Source: Streptomyces sp. AC550_RSS872
GTDB taxonomy: Bacteria > Actinomycetota > Actinomycetes > Streptomycetales > Streptomycetaceae
DNA length: 64,000 nt
NCBI RefSeq assembly: GCF_019049285.1
Contig: NZ_JAGMUL010000060.1
Coordinates: 59,297-123,296 of the forward strand
Direction: 5' to 3'
Numbering within the stretch: position 1 is the stretch's first letter; each line of letters starts with the position of its first letter. Positions 40,383 to 48,053 of this stretch are shown piece after piece. A model generated the notes under the pieces. The model ran no database searches and was not told the DNA's origin. It was given only the letters and a program-made list of their open reading frames with translations. A program made the translations under genes and the position numbers.

Positions 40383-40414
40383 GGGGCCCTGGTGCCGTAC
40401 GGCACCAGGGCCCC
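40383..40414. terminator. Perfect 32-bp palindrome upstream of the MerR-type gene
   Basis: GGGGCCCTGGTGCCGT joined without a loop to ACGGCACCAGGGCCCC. It lies 26 bp before the minus-strand start and so is inside its leader or promoter. It may be a terminator for transcription coming from the right, or part of a leader structure. Confidence 0.65.
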
Positions 40415-40936
40415 GAAGGAAATTCAACACCATCTGTCGGCCCTAATGCGGTGCCGACCTTCTGTTTCCGCTACCGGCCCTACAGAAGGGGGGTGCGGGG
40501 ATCGCGGCTGCGTGACCGGGGACCACCTTCCAATCCGGGGTCTTGCGGTACCCGGGGCGAGTGCTTCTCGGACCGGGCGATCCTGATGGCGTCTGCTCCT
40601 CCGTTCTTCCTCTGAACCAACCACTTGTGAACTGGTACTGCGGTACTGCTCGGTGGTGCTGTTGGCGGCCCCTCGACCTGCGAGCCGCCCAGTGCGGTCC
40701 TCAGCTCCCGTCACCGTCCTGCGAACACCTTGGCTTCAGGACTCCAGGACCGCACTGACCTGCGAACTTCATGTACTGCAACCCGCCAGTTCGTGTCTGC
40801 CGGGCTTTGCTTGACCGGTGTCAACGAGAAAAGGTTAACCGTGCCAGACCTCAATGTCTACTCTGACAAGAGCAGATTTAAGCTCTGTGTGGGAACAGAT
40901 AGCCTGCGACCTGCAACAACGGATGGCGAGACAGCC
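40415..40936. other. 520-bp low-coding region inside the island
   Basis: No gene with Streptomyces codon bias. Base composition falls toward the right (ATGTCTACTCTGACAAGAGC, then AGATTTAAGCTCTGTG), unlike everything around it. A short frame ATG 40854 to TGA 40940 (28 codons, with AGA, ATA and a TTA codon) ends at the hairpin at 40937; its ribosome-binding site is poor (AAAAGG is 20 bases away, better placed for a GTG at 40841 in another frame). Either a small transcribed RNA, a foreign fragment or a short peptide gene; I cannot choose. Confidence 0.3.
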
Positions 40937-40974
40937 GTGAGGGCCCTGCCGACACATGTCGGCAGGGCCCTCAC
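40937..40974. terminator. Perfect hairpin terminator after the 103-aa gene
   Basis: 17-bp arms GTGAGGGCCCTGCCGAC and GTCGGCAGGGCCCTCAC with loop ACAT. It lies 31 bp past the stop at 41006 on the minus strand, and also overlaps the end of the short plus-strand frame. Confidence 0.85.
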
Positions 40975-41005
40975 CGGGATCCTGATGGCGGTTTGCCGCC
41001 CGTCC

Positions 41006-41317
41006 TCATCCGTCCAGGGAGGCGGCGCCGAGCAGTGCCGACGCGGTCTGGAGCGGAGTGGTGACACGCATGGGCGCGGCGTCGGGGCGGGCATGGCAGG
41101 TGAAGCCGAGGCGGGTCATGGCCCGGATGACTTCGCCGCCGGTGAAGTCGCGGCGGTCCTGTCGGGTGATGACCTGGCCCACCTGCTTGACGGGGTAGCG
41201 ACGGCGGCCGATGGTCACGGACTCACCCGTGACGATCTCGGGCGTGACGCCCTTCATCGAGGCCAGCACCCCGGTTTTGGTCAGGTCGAACGGGTACCGG
41301 GCGATGACACAGCGCAT
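41006..41317 (-). CDS. Protein of unknown function linked to cold-shock genes, 103 aa
   Basis: No signal peptide or membrane segment. RYPFDLTKTGVLASMKGVTP, then RRRYPVKQVGQVITRQDRRD and FTGGEVIRAMTRLGFTCH describe a small alpha/beta protein, basic overall. It is the last of three same-strand genes (helicase, CBS protein, this one) with gaps of 41 and 47 bp, so it likely shares their message. I recall similar small proteins next to cspA-helicase pairs in streptomycetes but know no function. Confidence 0.7.
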   Translation of the reverse strand: MRCVIARYPFDLTKTGVLASMKGVTPEIVTGESVTIGRRRYPVKQVGQVITRQDRRDFTGGEVIRAMTRLGFTCHARPDAAPMRVTTPLQTASALLGAASLDG

Positions 41318-41364
41318 GATGCCTCACAGGAGGAAGAAGAACAGGCTGATTGTGGCGGGGCGGA

Positions 41365-41712
41365 TCAGTGGGAGAGGGCGAGGACGCCCGGAGCCCGGCC
41401 GTGCTCCCCGACGGCGACGGGCCGAGGGACGGGCGAGGTGAATGGTCCGCCGAGTACGTCCCGTAGACGGATCCGGTCCGTGTACGTGGAACTGCCGCGG
41501 TGAACGGCGAGTTCGGCCAGGGTGATCGAGCCCGTGCACTGGTCGTCCCCGTCGCACAGGAGGAGGTACTCGACACGGGCACTGGCCATGACGGACAGGG
41601 CGACCTCGACGGTCATGTCGTCACTGACGCGGGGTCCGGCTGTCGCCATGTCGTCGACCGCGCTCATAGGGGAGAGAACCGCCTGTTGTCGCTGCGTCTG
41701 AACCGGTGTCAA
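41365..41712 (-). CDS. Single CBS-domain-like protein
   Basis: 115 residues. MSAVDDMATAGPRVSDDMTV, then EVALSVMASARVEYLLLCDG and DDQCTGSITLAELAVHRG follow the CBS pattern (M..P..v..d.tv..a...m......lvvd.dg...G.it...l). Only one CBS repeat is present, so it would need to dimerise to make an adenosyl-ligand pocket. The second Met (16th codon) may be the true start. It sits between the DEAD-box helicase gene and the 103-aa gene on the same strand. Confidence 0.72.
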   Translation of the reverse strand: MTPVQTQRQQAVLSPMSAVDDMATAGPRVSDDMTVEVALSVMASARVEYLLLCDGDDQCTGSITLAELAVHRGSSTYTDRIRLRDVLGGPFTSPVPRPVAVGEHGRAPGVLALSH

Positions 41713-41753
41713 AGCTGCCTCCTCGGGGATGGGTGAGCTTCTGATCGATGCCT

Positions 41754-43247
41754 CTAGGCCGCCGGGTCGAAGGCGGGCCGCTGTGCCCTGCGCCGCTTCG
41801 CCTGTCCGGTGGGGCGCCCCTGAGCGGAGCGGTCGCGGCGGCCTCGGGACGAGGGAGCCGCGGAAGACACGGCACGGCGTGGACGTGGCACGGCCGGTGC
41901 GGTGATGACGACGGGCACCCCGGAAGGAGCCTGGGCGCCTGTGATGCGGGTCAGCTCCGCCTCACCCGACCGTACGGCGGTGATCTGCGGGGTGATGCCG
42001 GCCGAAGCCATCAGCCGGTTCATATCGCGGCGCTGACCGGGGGTCACCAGGGTGATGACGCTGCCGGACTCCCCGGCGCGGGCGGTACGGCCGCCACGGT
42101 GCAGGTAGTCCTTGTGGTCGGTGGGCGGATCGACGTTGACGACGAGGTCGAGATTGTCGACGTGGATGCCGCGGGCCGCGACGTTGGTCGCCACCAGTAC
42201 CGTCACGTGTCCGGTCTTGAACTGGGCGAGGGTCCGCGTGCGCTGCGGTTGGGACTTGCCACCGTGCAGGGCCGCGGCGCGGACGCCGCTGTTCAGCAGG
42301 TGCGTCGTCAGCCGGTCCACGGCGTGCTTGGTGTCCAGGAACATGATCACCCGGCCGTTTCGCGCCGCGATCTCGGTGGTCGTCCGGTGCTTGTCCGCTT
42401 CCTGCACGTTGAGCACGTGGTGTTCCATCGTGGTGACCGCTCCCGCGGACGGGTCGACGGAGTGGACGACCGGGTCGGTCAGGTAGCGGCGGACGAGCAG
42501 GTCGACGTTGCGGTCCAGCGTGGCGGAGAAGAGCATCCTCTGCCCTGCGGGGCGCACCTGGTCGAGCAGCGCGGTGACCTGGGGCATGAAACCCATGTCG
42601 GCCATCTGGTCGGCCTCGTCGAGGACGGTGACGTCGACGGCGTCCAGCCGGCAGTCGCCCCGGACGATGAGGTCCTTGAGGCGCCCCGGGGTCGCGACGA
42701 CGACCTCCGCGCCGGCGCGGAGTGCACCGGCCTGTTTGCCGATCGACATTCCGCCGACCACGGTGGCCAGCCGCAGCTTCACGGCACGGGCGTACGGAGT
42801 GAGCGCGTCGGTGACCTGCTGGGCGAGCTCTCGGGTGGGTACGAGGACGAGGGCCAGCGGCTGCCGTGGCTCGGCGCGCCGACCCGCCGTACGGGCCAGC
42901 ACCGCCAGGCCGAAGGCGAGGGTCTTGCCCGATCCGGTGCGGCCACGGCCGAGTACGTCACGACCGGCGAGGGAGTTCGGCAGGGTCGCCCCCTGGATGG
43001 GGAACGGTACGGTCACGCCCTCGTGACCGAGTGCGGCCAACAGGGGCGCCGGCAGGGCGAGGTCGGCGAACGAGTCGACGACGGGCAGCGCGGGCGTGAC
43101 CGTCACCGGCAGCGCGAACTCGCCCTGGGGTGCGGTCTGCCGGCGATCGTTGCCCCTGGAACGCCGGGGAGCCCCCGAGCGCTTGGCGGCGGAGCCCCGG
43201 GAGCGGTCGTTGGTACGGGTCGTGCGGGCGGTGCGTGCGCGGTTCAA
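41754..43247 (-). CDS. DEAD-box ATP-dependent RNA helicase
   Basis: 497 residues. Q motif FPIQGATLPNSLAGRD, motif I GRTGSGKT, Ia PTRELAQQV, Ib TPGRLKDL, II VLDEADQ, III FSATL, and in the second RecA domain VLVATNVAARGIHV and HRGGRTARAG (motif VI, with A for G). N- and C-terminal tails are Arg-rich (RARTARTTRTNDRS; QAKRRRAQRP), typical RNA-binding extensions. The start chosen is TTG 43247, since AGGAAGGG lies seven bases before it; the frame stays open to 43289. Cold-induced RNA unwinding is the likely role, given cspA just upstream. Confidence 0.92.
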   Translation of the reverse strand: MNRARTARTTRTNDRSRGSAAKRSGAPRRSRGNDRRQTAPQGEFALPVTVTPALPVVDSFADLALPAPLLAALGHEGVTVPFPIQGATLPNSLAGRDVLGRGRTGSGKTLAFGLAVLARTAGRRAEPRQPLALVLVPTRELAQQVTDALTPYARAVKLRLATVVGGMSIGKQAGALRAGAEVVVATPGRLKDLIVRGDCRLDAVDVTVLDEADQMADMGFMPQVTALLDQVRPAGQRMLFSATLDRNVDLLVRRYLTDPVVHSVDPSAGAVTTMEHHVLNVQEADKHRTTTEIAARNGRVIMFLDTKHAVDRLTTHLLNSGVRAAALHGGKSQPQRTRTLAQFKTGHVTVLVATNVAARGIHVDNLDLVVNVDPPTDHKDYLHRGGRTARAGESGSVITLVTPGQRRDMNRLMASAGITPQITAVRSGEAELTRITGAQAPSGVPVVITAPAVPRPRRAVSSAAPSSRGRRDRSAQGRPTGQAKRRRAQRPAFDPAA

Positions 43248-43432
43248 GCGGGAACCCTTCCTCGATGTGAGCACGTAGGCACGTAGCAAGGAATTTCCGC
43301 AGCAGAATGAACGGCAGAGAATCGCGAGAACGAGCCGGAGATGATGGGCGCCGAGTCGTATCGACGGGGGAATATGTCGCCCTTCGGTGATGTGGTGAGG
43401 GCCTTCCCGTCACGCGCCCTGAAATGCAGCGA

Positions 43433-43468
43433 GCTGGGGCCCGCACCCCAAGGTGCGGGCCCCAGCTG
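43433..43468 (-). terminator. Terminator after cspA
   Basis: Perfect 16-bp arms AGCTGGGGCCCGCACC and GGTGCGGGCCCCAGCT with loop CCAA, 23 bp past the cspA stop. A 186-bp leader then separates it from the helicase start, long enough for its own promoter. Confidence 0.9.
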
Positions 43469-43491
43469 CGAAGTATGCGTTGCTGCCGGTG

Positions 43492-43695
43492 TCAGGCGGG
43501 AACGATGTTCTCGGCCGTCGGGCCCTTCTGGCCCTGCGCGATGTCGAACGACACCTTCTGGCCTTCCAGCAGCTCACGGAAGCCCTGGGCGGCGATGTTC
43601 GAGTAGTGGGCGAAGACGTCGGCGCCGCCGCCGTCCTGCTCGATGAAGCCGAAGCCCTTTTCCGCGTTGAACCACTTCACGGTGCCAGTAGCCAT
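43492..43695 (-). CDS. Cold-shock protein (CspA family)
   Basis: 67 residues, standard length. RNP1 is KWFNAEKGFGFIEQ and RNP2 DVFAHYSNI, on the five-stranded OB fold; GQKVSFDIAQGQKGPTAENI closes it. An RNA chaperone that melts secondary structure. ATG 43695 is fixed by the family start MATGTVKWF and GGAGAA upstream. The upstream leader is long and AT-richer than average, as usual for cold-shock genes. It heads a group with the DEAD-box helicase. Confidence 0.95.
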   Translation of the reverse strand: MATGTVKWFNAEKGFGFIEQDGGGADVFAHYSNIAAQGFRELLEGQKVSFDIAQGQKGPTAENIVPA

Positions 43696-44013
43696 ATCAT
43701 TTCTCCTTCGGAGACGATGTCCGGAATTCGCCCTGTGCGCATTCCGCGTCGCCGTGCTGATTAGCCCGTCGGAAAATGAACCTTCTGGCAACCACACCTG
43801 CAACTGAGATCGACGTTAGCATGACGCGGTCGGCTCTGCGTGATCAATGATTCCGCTCGGGTTGACGGTCGAGGAATACTCGCCGTGTGCCGTATCTATT
43901 TCTCACTTCACGGATACAGATATTGATCCGCGCGGATGCAGCGTTCCTGCCGAACGTTTCCGGCCGCAGGGCCATGACCTCCGGCGATGAGCTGTGCGCC
44001 GCTGCCATCGTCA
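43696..44013. other. 318-bp gene-free region upstream of the cold-shock gene
   Basis: No gene. It should contain the cspA promoter and leader (minus strand). Composition is lower in G+C around 43860-43930 (TCGTGATCAATGATTCC-like and ATATTGATCCGCGC segments). I see no strong hairpin and no tRNA. Confidence 0.4.
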
Positions 44014-44568
44014 TCAACGGATGGGACAACGGCGAACGCGCCGAGACCTCGCTATCGCGATGAAGGTCACATCGGCACAGAAGAGAGCATGCAACCTCTC
44101 CTGGTCGGCGCGTTCGGCGGTCCAGGTGATGTGCGGGGGCTCGACTCGTGCGCACAGGGGCCCGCCCTGCGCGTCGGTCAGGCCGAGGCGTCCGACCAGC
44201 AGCCCGTCGCGTGCGGCGGCGACGAGTACGTCGGCGGGTATGACGTCGAGCAGGAGCTTGGCGCGGCGGAACATCGTGAAGGTGCCCGATTCGTCGACCG
44301 TGCCCCACGACAGGTAGATGAACCGCCGGCCCAGACGGTCCTGCACGTAGGGGCCTTTGACCTCGGTGCCGGTCGGCGAAGCGCTCGTGGTGCACTCCAG
44401 GGTCCATGTCGCGGACGGTGCGTCGCCGGGCTGCGGCGCGAGGAGTTTGGCCGGACGGTCGCGGCGTTGCACGGCGACGTGGATGTTGCCGTACGCCGGG
44501 ACCGAGCCGTCGACGGAGGCTGGGCAGGCGAGGCCGGGCAGGTCGACGGCGTCGATGCGGATGCGCAT
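44014..44568 (-). CDS. DUF5990 family protein
   Basis: 184 residues from ATG 44568 (MRIRIDAVDLPG). HVAVQRRDRPAKLLAPQPGD, APSATWTLEC, then KGPYVQDRLGRRFIYLSWG and TFTMFRRAKLLLDVI are features of the DUF5990 group, whose function is unknown. Methionines four and five codons upstream (MMVAM) are alternative starts. The C-terminal 20 residues (IAIARSRRVRRCPIR) are basic and may have been altered by DNA exchange near the island's edge. Confidence 0.75.
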   Translation of the reverse strand: MRIRIDAVDLPGLACPASVDGSVPAYGNIHVAVQRRDRPAKLLAPQPGDAPSATWTLECTTSASPTGTEVKGPYVQDRLGRRFIYLSWGTVDESGTFTMFRRAKLLLDVIPADVLVAAARDGLLVGRLGLTDAQGGPLCARVEPPHITWTAERADQERLHALFCADVTFIAIARSRRVRRCPIR

Positions 44569-44795
44569 GGCGACCATCATCCTGGGGGTCGGCGGTACGT
44601 CGAAGGCGACGCCCCTCGGACGTTGCCGCTCGGTCCCTTCCGTGCGCTGGCCGTCGGGATCTGAGCGATCGGGCACGTACCTGCACGGTACGGCCCGCCA
44701 ACCTCCCGGTATGCCGCAGCCGCCCGTGCGCTCTGCGCGCCCCGTCTTCGAAGGCTTCACATGCCGGAAACTTCCCAAGGGCCAAGCCAAAACAC
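44569..44795. other. Gene-free spacer before attachment-site remnant 2
   Basis: 227 bp with no trusted gene; the DUF5990 promoter must be here. No repeats seen apart from the start of the tRNA terminator at 44796. Confidence 0.4.
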
Positions 44796-45000
44796 AGCCC
44801 CAGGCCACTGGCCTGGGGCTTCAGAAAGAGCGGGTGACGAGAATCGAACTCGCGCTCTCAGCTTGGGAAGCGACGGCGCTTGGGCGGGTGCTATGCCTCT
44901 GACCTGGGCATACGTCAAGTCCTTGAGTGGTTGCGTGGGCCGGTTTGCGCCGCTGTTGACCGCTGCTTTCCGCTCTTAAGGGCACGCTATGGGCACGAAG
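44796..45000 (-). other. Attachment-site remnant 2: terminator, 3' half of tRNA-Gly, integrase-side arm
   Basis: Minus strand 44870-44830 is again the 3' half of a glycine tRNA (CTTCCCAAGCTGAGAGCGCG, AGTTCGATTCTCGTCACCCG). The terminator AGCCCCAGGCCA-C-TGGCCTGGGGCT lies at 44796-44820. Upstream of the half there is CCCAGGTCAGAGGC and the arm ending AGCGTGCCCTTAAGAGCGGA (44970s) as in remnant 1. The 5' half (GCGGGTG...) is missing, so this is a junction and not a working tRNA. It marks the right edge of the island. Confidence 0.78.
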
Positions 45001-45212
45001 CTCCAAGGAGGATCCTTGGCCTGCCCTGTAGCCCCGGCAGGCATGCGGGGAGGACACGACTGAGGTGGGCCGTGATGCGGCGTTGCGGCAGCACATGTCC
45101 AGCCCGGGCCCCCGCAGCACGGGACGCTGCTGGGGAGGCGCGGTCTCCTTGACGGCAAGTGCGCCGGAGCTGCGCCTTCTTCGGAGGCCACAGGCAGCCC
45201 AGCCCCACCAAG

Positions 45213-45251
45213 AAGCCCCCGCCCCACGAAGAAACCGCAGGTCGGGGGCTT
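45213..45251 (-). terminator. Terminator after gpmA
   Basis: Arms AAGCCCCCG (45213-45221) and CGGGGGCTT (45243-45251), 13 bp past the stop codon. Between 45001 and 45212 I see no gene. Confidence 0.75.
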
Positions 45252-45263
45252 ACTGGCGTCGCG

Positions 45264-46025
45264 TTACTTCTTCTTGCCCTGGTTCTTGACCGCCTCAATA
45301 GCCGCCGCAGCAGCCTCCGGGTCCAGGTACTTCCCCCCAGGCGTCACCGGGTTGAAGTCGGCGTCGAGCTCGTAGTAGAGCGGGATGCCGGTGGGGATGT
45401 TCAGGCCCGCGATGTCGGCGTCGGAGATGCCGTCGAGGTGCTTGACCAGGGCGCGGAGGCTGTTGCCGTGGGCCGCGACCAGGACCGTGCGGCCGGTCAG
45501 GAGGTCGGGGACGATGCCGTCGTACCAGTACGGGAGCATGCGGACGACCACGTCCTTCAGGCACTCCGTGCGGGGGCGCAGCTCCGGGGGGATCGTCGCG
45601 TAGCGGGGGTCGGAGGACTGGGAGAACTCCGAGTCGTCAGCGAGCGGCGGCGGGGGCGTGTCGTAGGAGCGGCGCCACAGCATGAACTGCTCCTCGCCGA
45701 ACTCGGCGAGGGTCTGGGCCTTGTCCTTGCCCTGGAGGGCGCCGTAGTGGCGCTCGTTCAGGCGCCAGCTGCGGTGGACCGGGATCCAGTGGCGGTCGGC
45801 GGCCTCGAGGGCCAGTTGCGCCGTGCGGATCGCCCGCTTCTGGAGGGACGTGTGGACCACGTCGGGCAGGAGGTCGGCGTCCTTCAGGAGCTCGCCACCG
45901 CGGACCGCCTCCTTCTCGCCCTTCTCGTTGAGGTTGACGTCCACCCAGCCGGTGAACAGGTTCTTCGCGTTCCACTCGCTCTCGCCGTGGCGGAGGAGGA
46001 TCAGCTTGTACGGTGCGTCGGCCAT
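45264..46025 (-). CDS. gpmA: 2,3-bisphosphoglycerate-dependent phosphoglycerate mutase
   Basis: 253 residues. LILLRHGESEWNAKNLFTGW is the RHGE motif with the phospho-His (His14-like), ERHYGALQGKDKAQ the substrate motif, and VAAHGNSLRALVKHLDG the second catalytic His. It interconverts 3- and 2-phosphoglycerate in glycolysis. A Lys-rich C-terminus (KNQGKKK) ends it. Core gene at the right flank of the island; it faces the MFS gene with divergent starts. Confidence 0.96.
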   Translation of the reverse strand: MADAPYKLILLRHGESEWNAKNLFTGWVDVNLNEKGEKEAVRGGELLKDADLLPDVVHTSLQKRAIRTAQLALEAADRHWIPVHRSWRLNERHYGALQGKDKAQTLAEFGEEQFMLWRRSYDTPPPPLADDSEFSQSSDPRYATIPPELRPRTECLKDVVVRMLPYWYDGIVPDLLTGRTVLVAAHGNSLRALVKHLDGISDADIAGLNIPTGIPLYYELDADFNPVTPGGKYLDPEAAAAAIEAVKNQGKKK

Positions 46026-46198
46026 GCGTCCGAGCGTAATCCACGGCTTCGGCCGGGTGTGCCCCCCGCCCGAGGAGCGGACGGTTGACGGGATCTGTTA
46101 ATTGAGTGGCCTCGCGGAGCGGCTCGCTTGTAAGTTGCGTTCGCCGCTTTGGCTTCTTACATCCGCGTTTTCCGAGTCTTCTCCGTGGGGGACCCTTC

Positions 46199-47467
46199 AT
46201 GCCCGTCGCCGCCCTGAGACGTGCCACCCGAGAGACCGTCTCCGGGCTCCCCCGCGAGTTCTGGTGGCTGTGGACCAGCACGCTGGTGAACCGGCTCGGG
46301 GCCTTCGTCGCCACGTTCATGGCCCTTTACCTCACCCTCGACCGTGGGTACTCCGCCACCTACGCCGGTCTCGTCGCCGCCCTCCACGGCCTCGGCGGTG
46401 TCGTCTCGTCCATCGGCGCCGGCGTCATGACCGACCGGCTCGGGCGGCGGCCCACCCTGCTCGTCGCCCAGGCGTCCACCGCCGCCTCCGTCGCGCTCCT
46501 CGGGTTCATGCACCACCCCGTCGCCATCGCCGCCGTCGCCTTCCTCGTCGGCGCCGCCTCCAACGCCTCCCGGCCCGCCGTACAGGCGATGATGGCCGAC
46601 ATCGTCCGGCCCGAGGACCGGGTGCGTGCCTTCTCCCTCAACTACTGGGCCATCAACCTCGGGTTCGCCGTCTCCTCCATGGCCGCCGGGTTCATCGCCG
46701 AGGTCAGCTACCTCACCGGGTTCCTGATCGAGGCGGGGATGACGGCCGTCTGCGCGGTCGTGGTGTTCGTGAAGCTGCCCGAATCGCGGCCGCCCCGGCA
46801 GACCGGTACCGAGAAGGGTGACGGCGAGGAGGAGGTCCGGCTCGGGACCGTGCTGCGCGACCGGCGGTTCATGGGGGTCGTCGGGTTGTCCTTCCTCGTC
46901 GCCCTCGTCTTTCAGCAGGGGGCGGTCGGGCTGCCGGTGGCCATGGGCGCGGCCGGGTTCTCGCCCGCCGACTACGGGCTCGCCATCGCGGTCAACGGGG
47001 TCCTCATCGTCGCGCTCCAGATCCCGGTCACTCGCTTCATCGAACGCCGGGACACGGGCCGCATCCTCGTCGTCTCGTCCCTGCTCGCCGGATACGGCTT
47101 CGGCCTCACCGCGTTCGCCGGCTCGGTCGGCGTCTTCGCGCTGACGGTGTGCGTGTGGACGCTGGGCGAGATGCTGAACGCGCCCACCCAGACCGGGCTC
47201 GTCGTACGGCTGTCGCCGGCACAGGGGCGTGGCCGGTACCAGGGCATGTACACCCTGTCCTGGTCGGTGGCGGCCCTCGTCGCGCCCCTGATGTCCGGCC
47301 TCGTCATCGACCGCTTCGGCGCCGAGTGGCTGTGGGGGATGTGCGCGGTCATCGGTACGGCGGCGGCGATCGGGTACGCCGTTCTGATGCGCCGACTGGG
47401 CGCCGCGGAGCCCGCCGCCGGCGAAACCCCGGCCGCCACGACGAAGCCCGAGGTCAGCCCCGCCTGA
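46199..47467 (+). CDS. MFS transporter
   Basis: 422 residues, about 12 membrane segments. The MFS loop 2-3 signature is GAGVMTDRLGRRPTLLVAQA (G-x-x-x-D-R-x-G-R-R). A central cytoplasmic loop (RPPRQTGTEKGDGEEEVRLG) divides the two six-helix halves. It is probably a proton-coupled exporter of small molecules (YfcJ/MdtH-like DHA1 drug-efflux type), but the substrate cannot be read from sequence. ATG 46199 follows GTGGGGGACC. Confidence 0.9.
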   Translation: MPVAALRRATRETVSGLPREFWWLWTSTLVNRLGAFVATFMALYLTLDRGYSATYAGLVAALHGLGGVVSSIGAGVMTDRLGRRPTLLVAQASTAASVALLGFMHHPVAIAAVAFLVGAASNASRPAVQAMMADIVRPEDRVRAFSLNYWAINLGFAVSSMAAGFIAEVSYLTGFLIEAGMTAVCAVVVFVKLPESRPPRQTGTEKGDGEEEVRLGTVLRDRRFMGVVGLSFLVALVFQQGAVGLPVAMGAAGFSPADYGLAIAVNGVLIVALQIPVTRFIERRDTGRILVVSSLLAGYGFGLTAFAGSVGVFALTVCVWTLGEMLNAPTQTGLVVRLSPAQGRGRYQGMYTLSWSVAALVAPLMSGLVIDRFGAEWLWGMCAVIGTAAAIGYAVLMRRLGAAEPAAGETPAATTKPEVSPA

Positions 47468-47521
47468 CCAGCCGCATCACCAGGTCCTGCGGGGATGCGT
47501 CCGCAGGGAGGCGCCGCGCCC

Positions 47522-48004
47522 TCACGGATGCATCCGCGCCCCCTTCATCACCTTGTCCACCGCGTTCCTCGGCCCGTACACCGCCAGCCCCACCACATCC
47601 AGCTCCCCCGTCGGCACGGCCCGCACCGCCGCCCGGTTGTCCCGGTCGTTGCCCGTGGTGAACAGGTCGGAAGTGAAGACCGCGCGCGGCAGAGCACGGG
47701 ACAGCACGCGCGCGTGGGCTGTCGTCAGGGTCTCCTTCGTACCCTCGAAGACCAGTACCGGCTGGCGGAACATCGGCAGATAGGGCACCCCGTCCGCGTC
47801 CTCGTACGGCTCCCCGATCAACTCGGGGAGCTGCGTGCCCAGGCCGCTGACCAGGAACGCGGTGACGTTCAGGCGTTGCCAGGTCTCCAGGTCGTCGCGC
47901 AGCAGCACGGCGATCTTCGTGTCGAAACGGACAGGCGCCTGGTCGGTCGTACGGCTCGCAGGGCTGTCATGGCTCTCATGGCTCTCATGGCTCACATTGC
48001 TCAT
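47522..48004 (-). CDS. DUF2000 family protein
   Basis: 160 residues. After a short HESHESHDS repeat (a 9-bp tandem repeat at about 47968-47993), the domain reads VRFDTKIAVLLRDDLETWQR, LNVTAFLVSGLGTQ and YLPMFRQPVLVFEG, then TGELDVVGLAVYGPRNAVDK: DUF2000, a peptidyl-tRNA-hydrolase-2-like fold with no proven reaction. It is divergent from an AraC gene with only 49 bp between the starts, so the AraC protein probably controls it. Confidence 0.85.
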   Translation of the reverse strand: MSNVSHESHESHDSPASRTTDQAPVRFDTKIAVLLRDDLETWQRLNVTAFLVSGLGTQLPELIGEPYEDADGVPYLPMFRQPVLVFEGTKETLTTAHARVLSRALPRAVFTSDLFTTGNDRDNRAAVRAVPTGELDVVGLAVYGPRNAVDKVMKGARMHP

Positions 48005-48053
48005 ACGACGAGACTCGCGGCCGCCGTACGACCCCGTCTTGTACGTTCTTTGC

